From assembly GCA_012511395.1 (NCBI GenBank), contig JAAZGD010000111.1, forward strand, positions 1 through 5,954: a stretch of 5,954 bases of DNA, in the 5' to 3' direction. This document shows, piece after piece, positions 1 to 5,954 of the stretch (positions within the stretch are counted from its first letter, which is position 1; every line of letters starts with the position of its first letter). This DNA is from Clostridiales bacterium. Lineage in GTDB: Bacteria > Bacillota > Clostridia > Peptostreptococcales > Anaerovoracaceae. The notes beneath the pieces are model-generated. The model was not told where the DNA came from and searched no databases. It was given only the letters and a program-made list of their open reading frames with translations. Position numbers and translations under genes: made by a program.

Positions 1-1166
1 ATTTCCAGCTGAATATCTATTCTGTCAAGTATGGGCCCGCTGAGCCTACTTCTGTATTTTCTGATTTCGTTTTCCGTACATTTGCACTTATGGCGACTGT
101 CTCCATAATACCCGCAAGGGCAAGGGTTGGATGCTGCCACAAGAAGGATTTTCCCCGGGAATTCAACTCTGGTTTTATTCCTTGCCACAGTAAAAGTTCC
201 CTCCTCCAAAGGCTTTCTCAAAACTTCAATAACGTCTCTTCTGAATTCGGAAAACTCATCAAGAAAAAGCACACCGTGATGGGACAAAGACAGCTCCCCC
301 GGCTGGGGGATGTTCCCACCACCTACCATGGCAGCCACAGTTACAGTGTGGTGAGGGGATCTAAAAGGTCTTACGGTAACCGGCGAACGGGAATCCTTAA
401 GCTCTCCCGCAAGGGAGTAAATAGTAGTCACCTCCAATTCTTCCTCCAATGTAAGAGGAGGCAGAATCCCCGGTATTCTCTTTGCCAGCATGGTTTTCCC
501 AGAGCCGGGATATCCTGTCATAAATATATGATGGCCTCCCGCCGCCCCTATTATGATGGCTCTCTTTGCTTCCTCCTGGCCTTTAACCTCTTTAAAATCG
601 GGGAAATTCCAAAGGGTTCCTTTCTCTGTCTTTTCTATCTTCTCATAATCTTTTTCTTTTTCAGGCAGCCATTTCAAAAGACTCACAAGATCCCAAGCGC
701 CCTTTATTTTTATGTCCTTTATTAAGGAAGCCTCTTCCATGTTTTCTATGGGGACCACGGCAGCTTCTTTACCTGAGTCCCTTATGGATTTAACCAAAGG
801 CAAGGCTCCTCTCACAGGAAGAATCCTTCCGTCCAATGAAAGCTCTCCTATAAATCCCATAGGGCCTGTATCGCTTTGATTTATATAGCCTCCTGCCAAT
901 AGAATGGACAGGGCAATAGGCAGATCAAAATGGCTCCCTTCTTTTTTTACAGATGCAGGTGTCAGGTTTACTATTATTCTCTTGTTTGGGAAAGTGAAGC
1001 CGGACTGTTTCACAGCTGCCCTTATTCTGTCCCTTGATTCATTTACCATCTTTGAGGCAAGGCCCGATATCTGAATACCGGGCAGCTGGTTGAAAAGGCC
1101 TGTTTCCACCATGACCTCAAGGGCACTTATTCCTTCAAGGGCTGCTGTGCTAACTCTTGCAATCAT
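1..1166 (-). CDS. comM: ComM/YifB-family Mg-chelatase-like AAA+ ATPase, partial (C-terminus beyond left edge)
   Basis: This gene encodes the first 388 residues of a protein whose family is usually about 500 residues long; the reading frame is open to the window edge, so roughly the last 110-120 residues are missing. Residues 1-170 match the N-terminal ChlI-like domain found in YifB/ComM proteins. The AAA+ core follows: Walker A GYPGSGKT at 218-225, Walker B LFLDEF at 300-305, a sensor-like AASNPCPCG stretch at 344-352, and the family's cysteine pairs C349/C351 and C361/C363. SGPILDRIDI at 377-386 is the conserved segment leading into the C-terminal lid. In Vibrio cholerae, ComM is a hexameric helicase that promotes branch migration during natural transformation; that role is inferred here from family membership. 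The ATG overlaps the yraN stop as ATGA, and a GAGG (1174-1177) lies 7 bases upstream, so the two genes are probably co-transcribed and translationally coupled. Nothing looks broken in the visible part. Confidence 0.95.
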   Translation of the reverse strand, partial: MIARVSTAALEGISALEVMVETGLFNQLPGIQISGLASKMVNESRDRIRAAVKQSGFTFPNKRIIVNLTPASVKKEGSHFDLPIALSILLAGGYINQSDTGPMGFIGELSLDGRILPVRGALPLVKSIRDSGKEAAVVPIENMEEASLIKDIKIKGAWDLVSLLKWLPEKEKDYEKIEKTEKGTLWNFPDFKEVKGQEEAKRAIIIGAAGGHHIFMTGYPGSGKTMLAKRIPGILPPLTLEEELEVTTIYSLAGELKDSRSPVTVRPFRSPHHTVTVAAMVGGGNIPQPGELSLSHHGVLFLDEFSEFRRDVIEVLRKPLEEGTFTVARNKTRVEFPGKILLVAASNPCPCGYYGDSRHKCKCTENEIRKYRSRLSGPILDRIDIQLE

Positions 1167-1528
1167 TCTTCAACCTCAAAAGCGTTGATAATGTGATTGA
1201 TCCTTTTTGATTCTTTTGGCATAACCTCTATGACATCAAACCGGAAGGAACAGCTGTGGAGCTTTTCATTTTCTGACATAAAACCTTCTGCTCCTTTTAT
1301 AATCTTTAATTGCTTAAAGGTGTCAACAGCCGCTGCCGGTTCTCCCATCAAATAGGAATACCTGGTCTTAACTTCGATGAAGACAACCACTCCATTTTTA
1401 AAGGCCACAATATCAAGCTCTCCGCCATATTTTAAGTAGTTTTTCTTTAAGATGGTGTATCCTTCTTTTTCCAGAAAGTCAGCTGCCAGTGCTTCTCCAA
1501 AGGTTCCCTTTGCTTTTTCATTTGACAT
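1163..1528 (-). CDS. yraN: YraN/UPF0102 family nuclease-like protein
   Basis: This is a 121-residue protein, the usual size for the UPF0102 family, which adopts a restriction-endonuclease-like (PD-(D/E)xK) fold. The family signature is intact. Counting from the ATG, GxxGE near residues 8-12 is followed by GGELDIVA (36-43) and FIEVKTR (50-56), which supply the acidic and lysine residues of the putative metal site. A conserved RFDVIEV motif lies near the C-terminus. No catalytic activity is firmly established for the family; the link to DNA processing is inferred from fold and neighbours. A TTG two codons upstream (1534) is possible, but the only purine-rich element (GAG) lies 1 base before the TTG and 7 bases before the ATG, so the ATG is chosen. 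The stop overlaps the comM start by four bases. A terminator upstream separates the gene from the HAD gene, so it probably has its own promoter, but I could not find a good -35/-10 pair. Confidence 0.92.
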   Translation of the reverse strand: MSNEKAKGTFGEALAADFLEKEGYTILKKNYLKYGGELDIVAFKNGVVVFIEVKTRYSYLMGEPAAAVDTFKQLKIIKGAEGFMSENEKLHSCSFRFDVIEVMPKESKRINHIINAFEVEE

Positions 1529-1548
1529 AACCAAACTCTAATCTTGTT

Positions 1549-1563
1549 TAGTAAATTTTACTA
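1549..1563. repeat. 15-bp AT-rich palindrome upstream of yraN
   Basis: TAGTAAA and TTTACTA form perfect 7-base arms around a single central T. The palindrome ends 20 bases before the yraN ATG. On the minus strand it overlaps a TATAGT hexamer (1560-1565) that could be a -10 element. Its place would suit a repressor operator. An AT-rich palindrome of this size can also arise by chance, and no regulator is encoded nearby. The palindrome itself is seen directly; any regulatory role is conjecture. Confidence 0.35.
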
Positions 1564-1611
1564 TAATTAATCAGCAGGGCCTTCCTTCATTATCTGTCAA
1601 AAAAAGACAAT

Positions 1612-1640
1612 AAAAAAAGCCGGGATAAATTAAACCCGGC
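1612..1640 (-). terminator. Rho-independent terminator after the HAD phosphatase gene
   Basis: Read on the minus strand, GCCGGG (1635-1640) pairs perfectly with CCCGGC (1619-1624) across a 10-base AT loop and is followed at once by seven T residues (1618-1612). The stem starts 15 bases after the HAD stop codon. On the plus strand the hairpin is not followed by a T run, so it should act only on leftward transcription. It marks the end of the hydrolase-HAD unit and implies a separate transcription start for yraN-comM. Confidence 0.9.
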
Positions 1641-1655
1641 ATTAAAATTCGATTA

Positions 1656-2486
1656 TTAAAAGGCAAACTTTCTTATGGCCTCCGCCACTCCTCCTTCATC
1701 GTTTGACGAGGTTATGTACTTTGCAATGGCCTTAACATCATCCTTTGCATTTGCCACAGCCACGGGAAGACCTGAAGCCATGAGCATGGATTTATCATTT
1801 GGATTATCTCCTACGGCCATTATTTCATTTTTTTTAATCTTCAGGATACCTGCCACCTTCTCTACAGCATCTCCCTTCCCTGTAGTCAATCCTCCTATTT
1901 CCAAATTGTGGTCAAAGGAATTGGTCAGGGTGATATTGGTTTTCTTCCCAAGAAGGTTTCTCATCATTATTCTGTCTTCCATATCGGTAAAATTTATGTT
2001 GATGTTTTCAATGGCGTCCTTGTTGTCCACCATAAATGAAAGCACATCTAAAACAGGATTTCTAGTTCTGATGATATAGCTCGTATGCCTTTCGCTTATC
2101 TTCATTTTATTGGCAATAATATTATCAAAGTAAATCCGGTCCACATAGGCTTTGCCTCCTGTAAACACCTCGTACATGAAATCATACTGCCTTAATGTTT
2201 TAGAAATATCCAAAACCGCATCGGGATCTATGAAATTTTCATATACCATTTTATTGTCTATAACATCTGTGACCAAGGCTCCGTTTGAGCTCAGCACATA
2301 TCTTAAGCCTTTTAGACTTAACACTTCCTCTGTAATTGCAGAAAAGACTCTTCCTGTAGCTACTATAACATTTATTCCCCTAAAAATTGCTTCTTCCAAA
2401 GTATCCCTGACATTTAGGGGTATATGGCCTTCGCTGTTTAAGGTCGTTCCATCAAGATCTAAAGCCACCAGCCTGATTTTCCTCAT
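1656..2486 (-). CDS. Cof-type HAD-superfamily phosphatase (HAD-IIB)
   Basis: This gene encodes a 276-residue cytoplasmic phosphatase of the Cof/YidA-like group, at the normal family length. All four HAD motifs are visible. Motif I is DLDGT at 10-14, with D10 as the predicted nucleophile and D12 as the acid/base. Motif II is VATGR at 42-46 with T44. The motif III lysine is in TTGKGDAV (K204). Motif IV is GDNPND at 226-231, which coordinates Mg2+. Residues from about 85 to 190 form the C2 cap that sets substrate choice. Relatives hydrolyse sugar phosphates, flavin phosphates and other small phosphoesters, so the substrate cannot be assigned. The ATG lies inside the upstream hydrolase gene (35-base overlap). 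It is preceded by a purine-rich run with AAGG 5 bases and AGGAG 11 bases upstream, which supports this start and suggests coupling to hydrolase translation. A strong terminator follows the stop. Confidence 0.94.
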   Translation of the reverse strand: MRKIRLVALDLDGTTLNSEGHIPLNVRDTLEEAIFRGINVIVATGRVFSAITEEVLSLKGLRYVLSSNGALVTDVIDNKMVYENFIDPDAVLDISKTLRQYDFMYEVFTGGKAYVDRIYFDNIIANKMKISERHTSYIIRTRNPVLDVLSFMVDNKDAIENININFTDMEDRIMMRNLLGKKTNITLTNSFDHNLEIGGLTTGKGDAVEKVAGILKIKKNEIMAVGDNPNDKSMLMASGLPVAVANAKDDVKAIAKYITSSNDEGGVAEAIRKFAF

Positions 2487-3108
2487 TTATACCTTCTCTC
2501 CTCTTCCCTTCTTTTAATATATGTATATACTCGAAATTATTTCCTCTAACAAATTCCATGGAGCAGGGATCTCCGTGGCCGGGATATATTTCCGTGCTGT
2601 CATCCCACTTGTCAACTATATTGATTATACTGTTTTTCATATCCTCATAGCTTCCTCCCTTAAGATCTGTTCTGCCTAAGTCCACATTAAAAACAGTGTC
2701 CCCTGTAAAGCAAAGCCTTTCGGCTTCAGCAAAAAAACACAGGGAGCCTGCCGTATGGCCTTTAGTTAAAAGGGCTTTCAGGCTTTTCCCGTTTAATTTA
2801 AGGTCCTCTTTATCCCTTATGTAAAAATCTGCCTTCACACCGTAGAAGCTTCCCTCCTGTTCCCCAATAAAAACAGGGCATAAAAAAACCTCTTTAAGAT
2901 CTGCAACCCCTCCCATATGATCATCATGGTGATGTGTGAGAAGGATTCCCTTGACCTTTAAGCTGTTTGAATCTATATACTCTTTATACTCAATGCTGTT
3001 TAGTCCCGGATCTATGATGTAACAGCTGTCACCCTTCTTTTCATGAACTATATAGCCGTTTTCCATCAGAAATCCTGTAATTATCCTTTTTACTACCATA
3101 AAAATCAT
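2452..3108 (-). CDS. Metallo-beta-lactamase-fold hydrolase, glyoxalase II-like (YqgX/YcbL group)
   Basis: This 218-residue cytoplasmic enzyme has the complete di-metal site of glyoxalase II-like MBL hydrolases: THHHDDH at 58-64 (H59, H61, D63, H64), H118 in KGHTAGS, D137 in FTGDTVF, and H178 in YPGHGD. The FNVDLGRTDLKGGS stretch (140-153) is typical of the short group related to hydroxyacylglutathione hydrolase, which lacks the long C-terminal glutathione-binding domain. The substrate is therefore probably a small thioester, but it is not certain. The ATG at 3108 has only a weak AGG 5 bases upstream; M4 (3099) or M15 (3066, with AGGA 6 bases upstream) are alternatives. M15 would remove the first beta strand, so M1 or M4 is preferred. 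After about residue 192, where short relatives usually end, there is a charged tail of roughly 26 residues; its last 11 codons and stop run out of frame through the start of the HAD gene. It heads the leftward unit and is divergent from trkA. Confidence 0.93.
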   Translation of the reverse strand: MIFMVVKRIITGFLMENGYIVHEKKGDSCYIIDPGLNSIEYKEYIDSNSLKVKGILLTHHHDDHMGGVADLKEVFLCPVFIGEQEGSFYGVKADFYIRDKEDLKLNGKSLKALLTKGHTAGSLCFFAEAERLCFTGDTVFNVDLGRTDLKGGSYEDMKNSIINIVDKWDDSTEIYPGHGDPCSMEFVRGNNFEYIHILKEGKRREGINEENQAGGFRS

Positions 3109-3130
3109 TTTAGCCTATATGTGACAGTAT

Positions 3131-3159
3131 TTCAAATCCTTTACTTAATGTGCTATAAT
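3131..3159 (+). promoter_or_regulatory. Predicted sigma-A-type promoter of trkA-trkH
   Basis: TTCAAA (3131-3136, four of six consensus bases) is followed after exactly 17 bases by a perfect TATAAT (3154-3159), which is preceded by TGC, giving an extended -10. Transcription would start near 3166, leaving a leader of about 30 bases. That is too short for a riboswitch, so no aptamer regulation is expected here. The 87-base gap must also hold the leftward promoter of the hydrolase gene. On that strand I see only weak candidates, such as TATTAT overlapping this -10 or AATACT preceded by TGA at 3126-3131. The two promoters may therefore share or compete for sites. Confidence 0.65.
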
Positions 3160-3185
3160 ATGACCTATCTCAATTCATTAATTAT

Positions 3186-3189
3186 GGAG
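3186..3189 (+). promoter_or_regulatory. trkA: Ribosome binding site that fixes the trkA start
   Basis: GGAG lies 6 bases before the ATG at 3196. The reading frame is open upstream to 3043, but that stretch overlaps the divergent hydrolase gene and the promoter, and it encodes nothing TrkA-like. The first beta strand of the Rossmann fold (MKIAIVGAG) begins exactly at this ATG. Another in-frame ATG at 3184 lies before this site and is rejected. Confidence 0.88.
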
Positions 3190-3195
3190 TTTAAT

Positions 3196-4563
3196 ATGAA
3201 AATAGCTATTGTAGGAGCGGGGAAGCTGGGTACCAAAGTTACGGAGGCCCTGCTGGGAGGAGCCCATTCCGTTACGGTTGTAGATAATGATGAAGAGGTG
3301 CTGGCAAAGCTGTCATCACAGGTTGATGTTATGACGATTTTAGCCAATGCCAAGGAGGTCACCGTTCTTACAGAGATGGATATATCATCCTACGACTTTA
3401 TCCTCACCGTAACAAATTCCGATGATAAAAATCTTGTAATCGCTTCCATTGCAAAAAAACTTGGATGCCCTGTTGCCATAGCCAGAGTTACAGGCCCTGA
3501 GCATCTGAATCAGTTTGACTTTTTAAAGGAAACCTTCCACATAGATGCCATTGTAAATCCGGACCTTGCCATAGCTTTGGAAATTTATAAGTACTTAATT
3601 GAAAAATATACTTTGAGCAACGGTATTTTTACAAGCGGTAAAATAGCAGTAATTGAAATGGCAGTGTCAAAAATGCCCTCCCTTATAGGTGTCAGTATGA
3701 GAGAGGTAAACAAGCATCTGCAAAATATGCTGGTTCTTGCCATCTCAAGAAGCGGGAAGGTCATTATCCCCCACGGCGATCAGAAAATTCAAAAGGATGA
3801 TGAGCTTTATGTGGTAGGAGAAAAGGCGCCCATCCTCGCTCTTGATAAAAAAGTCCATATTAAAGGAAAGTACACAGACCTTCAAAGGGTTATGATAATC
3901 GGCGGCGGTAAAACGGGACTCTATCTGGCAAAGCAGCTTTCAGAATTTGGCATTGCCGTAAAAATTATTGAGCTTTCAAAGGAAAGATGTCATTACCTTG
4001 CCACACACCTTGATGATGTTATGATCCTTCATGGAGACGGCACTGATATAGCGCTTTTGGAATCGGAAAACCTTGATGAGATGGATGCCTTTGTTACCAC
4101 TACAGGCTATGATGAGGAAAATCTTCTTTTGGCTTTAATGGCTAAAAAAAGAAACATTGAAGATGTAATCGCAAAAATTTCAAGGGAAAGCTACTACAAC
4201 CTTATTGAAAGCATGGGAGTGGATATGGTTTTAAATCCTGTGGATATTACTGCCAGTCATATTCTTCGTTTCGTTCAAGGGGGGAAGAAAGTCCTTTCCA
4301 GCCAGTTGATTCAAGGTCAAGCTGAGATAGTGGAAATCTTAGCAGGCAGGCATATGGCCATACTTAACACGCCTTTAAAGGAAATGAATTTACCTGAAGG
4401 AGCTCTTATTGCCGCTATTCACAGAGGCGGCAATGTGCTGATACCTGACGGTAATGCAGAGATAGTTGAAGGAGACAGGGTTCTAATAATCTGTCTGCTT
4501 TCCGAGCTTTCGGCACTGGAAGCCTTGTTGAAGGATTCAGGGCCTTTAGGGATTTTTGGCTAG
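3196..4563 (+). CDS. trkA: Trk potassium uptake system NAD-binding/gating subunit TrkA
   Basis: This 455-residue cytoplasmic protein has the full-length TrkA layout of two tandem RCK modules. The first RCK_N Rossmann domain (about 1-120) carries GAGKLG at 7-12 and an acidic D30 at the end of strand 2. RCK_C follows at about 145-215. The second RCK_N (about 230-345) has GGGKTG at 236-241, E259 at the end of its strand 2, and the canonical HGDGT at 279-283. The second RCK_C spans about 370-450. TrkA assembles under the TrkH dimer and gates K+ flow in response to bound nucleotides. In the first module the position equivalent to GDGT/GNGT reads ANAKE (50-54), so the two nucleotide sites may not be equivalent. 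RCK_C domains of Gram-positive K+ channel regulators such as KtrA can bind cyclic di-AMP; whether this one does cannot be told from sequence alone. trkH follows after a 10-base gap. The start is set by a GGAG 6 bases upstream. Confidence 0.96.
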   Translation: MKIAIVGAGKLGTKVTEALLGGAHSVTVVDNDEEVLAKLSSQVDVMTILANAKEVTVLTEMDISSYDFILTVTNSDDKNLVIASIAKKLGCPVAIARVTGPEHLNQFDFLKETFHIDAIVNPDLAIALEIYKYLIEKYTLSNGIFTSGKIAVIEMAVSKMPSLIGVSMREVNKHLQNMLVLAISRSGKVIIPHGDQKIQKDDELYVVGEKAPILALDKKVHIKGKYTDLQRVMIIGGGKTGLYLAKQLSEFGIAVKIIELSKERCHYLATHLDDVMILHGDGTDIALLESENLDEMDAFVTTTGYDEENLLLALMAKKRNIEDVIAKISRESYYNLIESMGVDMVLNPVDITASHILRFVQGGKKVLSSQLIQGQAEIVEILAGRHMAILNTPLKEMNLPEGALIAAIHRGGNVLIPDGNAEIVEGDRVLIICLLSELSALEALLKDSGPLGIFG

Positions 4564-4567
4564 GTGA
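4562..4567 (+). promoter_or_regulatory. trkH: Ribosome binding site of trkH overlapping the trkA stop codon
   Basis: AGGTGA begins within the trkA TAG stop (4561-4563) and sits 6 bases before the trkH ATG at 4574. Ribosomes finishing trkA therefore cover the trkH initiation site, which fits coupled, balanced synthesis of the two subunits. Confidence 0.75.
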
Positions 4568-4573
4568 AGCTCT

Positions 4574-5954
4574 ATGAGGTTCAACAATAAGGGTATACTA
4601 AGACTTCTTGGAAAAGCTTTCACAGCTTTTGGCATTATCATGGTGCTGCCTCTTTCTGCAGCTGTAGTTTTCCATGAAACCCATGTTCTATTATCCCTGG
4701 CTTTTCCTTCCCTTCTCTCACTTTTTACAGGAATATTTTTACTTGCGGCAACTCCAAAAAGTGTGCCTCACTTAAGAATCAGAGACGGCTTTTTATTCAT
4801 TACAGCATTATGGATTTCCCTGTCTTTTATGGGAGGACTTCCTTTCCTGCTGTCAGGCTCCTTAAATTTCATAGATTCATTTTTTGAAGGCGTGGCTGCA
4901 TTTACTACCACAGGTACAACCTTAACCTCCCATATTCCTTTAAGCCTTGTTTTTCTAAGAGCCCTCTTAAGCTTTACAGGCGGGCTTTCAATCATACTCT
5001 TTGGTTCAGTCTTTTTACCTCAATTGAAAATTGGAGGACAGCATATACTCCAACTTTCATCCACAGGCTCCGTAAGTGAAAAGACTGCCACAAGCATTAA
5101 GGACCAGGGCCATGTTTTCATTTCCATATATATGCTTTTTACCTTTTTTGAAGCTTTGCTCCTTAAGCTTCAGGGACTTTCCTGGTTTAATTGCCTTGTC
5201 TGCTCCATGGGGACCGTATCCACAGGAGGCATTAACTTCCAGGAGGGGTTCCTTGTTCTTCCGAATAATTTTTCAAAGGTTATCATCCCTTTATTTATGG
5301 TGCTTTCTTCCCTTAACTACACCTTATACTTTTCAACCTTGAGGGCAGGGATTAAAAGCTTCTTTCAGGATGAAGAAATACGGTTTTACTTAAGCCTTAT
5401 TCTCCTGTCTATAGTGTTTACAGGTCTGGTTCTTTACTGCCGCGGCTTTTATTCGTTAAAGGAAGCCTTCCTTCACAGTTTTTTCTTTGCAGCTTCTTTT
5501 TCATCAACCACAGGATACTTTTTGGAAGAGTATAGTTTATGGCCTACCTTCGCCGCCTTCCTGCTTTTAATCCTTATGCTTATAGGTGCCTCTTCAGGCT
5601 CACCGGGCGGTGGCATGAAAGCCGTTAGAATCCTTGTGGTAATGAGGTTTATAAGGAGAGGGTTAATAACAAGACTTCATCCCAACGCAGTATGCACTGT
5701 ACGCCTCTCAGATAAGACACTCCTTTCCGATGTGGTCACTTCCGTAACCAGCTTCTGTCTTTTGTTCATGTCTTTCGTATTTTTCGGCTGCCTTGTTTAC
5801 TCAGCTTCCGGTTACAATCTTGTAAGCTCATTGAATTTGTCCGTAGCTTTTTTAAGCAATACAGGGGCAGGATATATGCACTTTCCCCCCCTTCCTTCTT
5901 TCCTTAAGCTTTTTTCCGCCTTGATGATGATTGCAGGAAGGTTGGAGCTTTTTG
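4574..5954 (+). CDS. trkH: Trk-type potassium channel membrane subunit TrkH, partial (C-terminus beyond right edge)
   Basis: The visible 460 residues encode almost all of a TrkH (typically about 480). The frame is open to the edge, probably 20-30 residues short. It is a polytopic membrane protein with four pseudo-repeated pore units. The selectivity-filter segments are TTTGTT (111-116), VSTGG (215-219), STTGY (311-315) and SNTGAG (428-433), each with the key filter glycine. The intramembrane gating loop in the third repeat is present as GASSGSPGGGMKAVR (338-352), and the conserved GRLELF (455-460) of the last helix supplies the pore-facing arginine. It pairs with TrkA from the gene just upstream to take up K+. 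The sequence is divergent: FTGGLSI (134-140) replaces the usual WxGGxG, the RAE and PR residues commonly found after repeat 1 are absent (around 158-178), and the fourth filter reads GAG instead of GPG. Several in-frame glycines and the full helix pattern argue that it is functional, not decaying. A KtrB assignment is less likely because the N-terminal pair of extra helices is present and TrkA is of the tandem type. Confidence 0.93.
   Translation, partial: MRFNNKGILRLLGKAFTAFGIIMVLPLSAAVVFHETHVLLSLAFPSLLSLFTGIFLLAATPKSVPHLRIRDGFLFITALWISLSFMGGLPFLLSGSLNFIDSFFEGVAAFTTTGTTLTSHIPLSLVFLRALLSFTGGLSIILFGSVFLPQLKIGGQHILQLSSTGSVSEKTATSIKDQGHVFISIYMLFTFFEALLLKLQGLSWFNCLVCSMGTVSTGGINFQEGFLVLPNNFSKVIIPLFMVLSSLNYTLYFSTLRAGIKSFFQDEEIRFYLSLILLSIVFTGLVLYCRGFYSLKEAFLHSFFFAASFSSTTGYFLEEYSLWPTFAAFLLLILMLIGASSGSPGGGMKAVRILVVMRFIRRGLITRLHPNAVCTVRLSDKTLLSDVVTSVTSFCLLFMSFVFFGCLVYSASGYNLVSSLNLSVAFLSNTGAGYMHFPPLPSFLKLFSALMMIAGRLELF

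Noticed and set aside
90..725. Plus-strand 211-codon open frame
   Set aside because: It lies wholly opposite comM, whose minus-strand product is a clear AAA+ ATPase. The plus-strand translation shows no recognisable domain and no ribosome binding site.
1595..1609. TGTC-A7-GACA mini-hairpin, also read as a minus-strand TTGACA -35 box
   Set aside because: A 4-base stem is too short for a terminator. The nearest -10-like sequence (TATAGT) is 29 bases from the TTGACA, far from the 16-18 expected, so no promoter is called.
1675..2517. Two plus-strand open frames opposite the HAD gene (1675-2079 and 2152-2517)
   Set aside because: Both are antisense shadows of the HAD phosphatase coding sequence, with low-complexity products and no family motifs.
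3043..3195. N-terminal 51-codon extension of the trkA frame
   Set aside because: It overlaps the divergent hydrolase gene and the trkA promoter. The GGAG at 3186-3189 and the Rossmann start both point to the ATG at 3196.
3109..3195. Possible cyclic di-AMP (ydaO-type) riboswitch before the K+ transport operon
   Set aside because: Such riboswitches need well over 100 bases of leader. The predicted trkA leader is about 30 bases and the whole gap is 87 bases.
4768..5342. Open frames overlapping trkH (minus 4768-4995, plus 5076-5342) and one opposite trkA (minus 3165-3362)
   Set aside because: They are shadows of trkH and trkA in other frames; the real frames encode the filter and Rossmann motifs.

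Overview
The window looks like chromosomal DNA from a low-to-moderate GC Gram-positive bacterium (Bacillota, most likely a clostridium). The grounds are strong GGAG/AGG-type ribosome binding sites, A/T-leaning codon choice, tightly packed operons and the protein families present. No rRNA, tRNA, CRISPR array, phage or insertion-sequence signal is visible. The genus cannot be read from this stretch.

Layout. Four genes lie on the minus strand and two on the plus strand, back to back around an 87-base gap (3109-3195). Reading leftward from that gap come a glyoxalase II-like metallo-beta-lactamase-fold hydrolase (2452-3108) and a Cof-type HAD phosphatase (1656-2486). The HAD start lies 35 bases inside the hydrolase gene. 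A clear rho-independent terminator (1612-1640) ends that pair. A second minus-strand unit follows: a YraN/UPF0102 nuclease-like protein (1163-1528) and a ComM/YifB AAA+ ATPase (1-1166, cut off by the left edge), joined by an ATGA stop/start overlap. Reading rightward are trkA (3196-4563) and trkH (4574 to beyond the right edge), which encode a potassium uptake system and sit 10 bases apart.

How the genes work together. TrkA, with two RCK modules, is the cytoplasmic nucleotide-binding gating subunit for the TrkH membrane channel, so the rightward operon is a self-contained K+ uptake unit. A good extended -10 promoter sits directly upstream of trkA. YraN and ComM are commonly neighbours, often next to dprA and topA, and are linked to DNA processing and natural transformation. 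The hydrolase and phosphatase are general metabolic enzymes with no certain substrate; their overlap suggests translational coupling.

I did not find a convincing undescribed system. The points most worth a second look are the divergent TrkH sequence, the out-of-frame overlap of the hydrolase tail with the HAD catalytic motif, and a palindrome in front of yraN.
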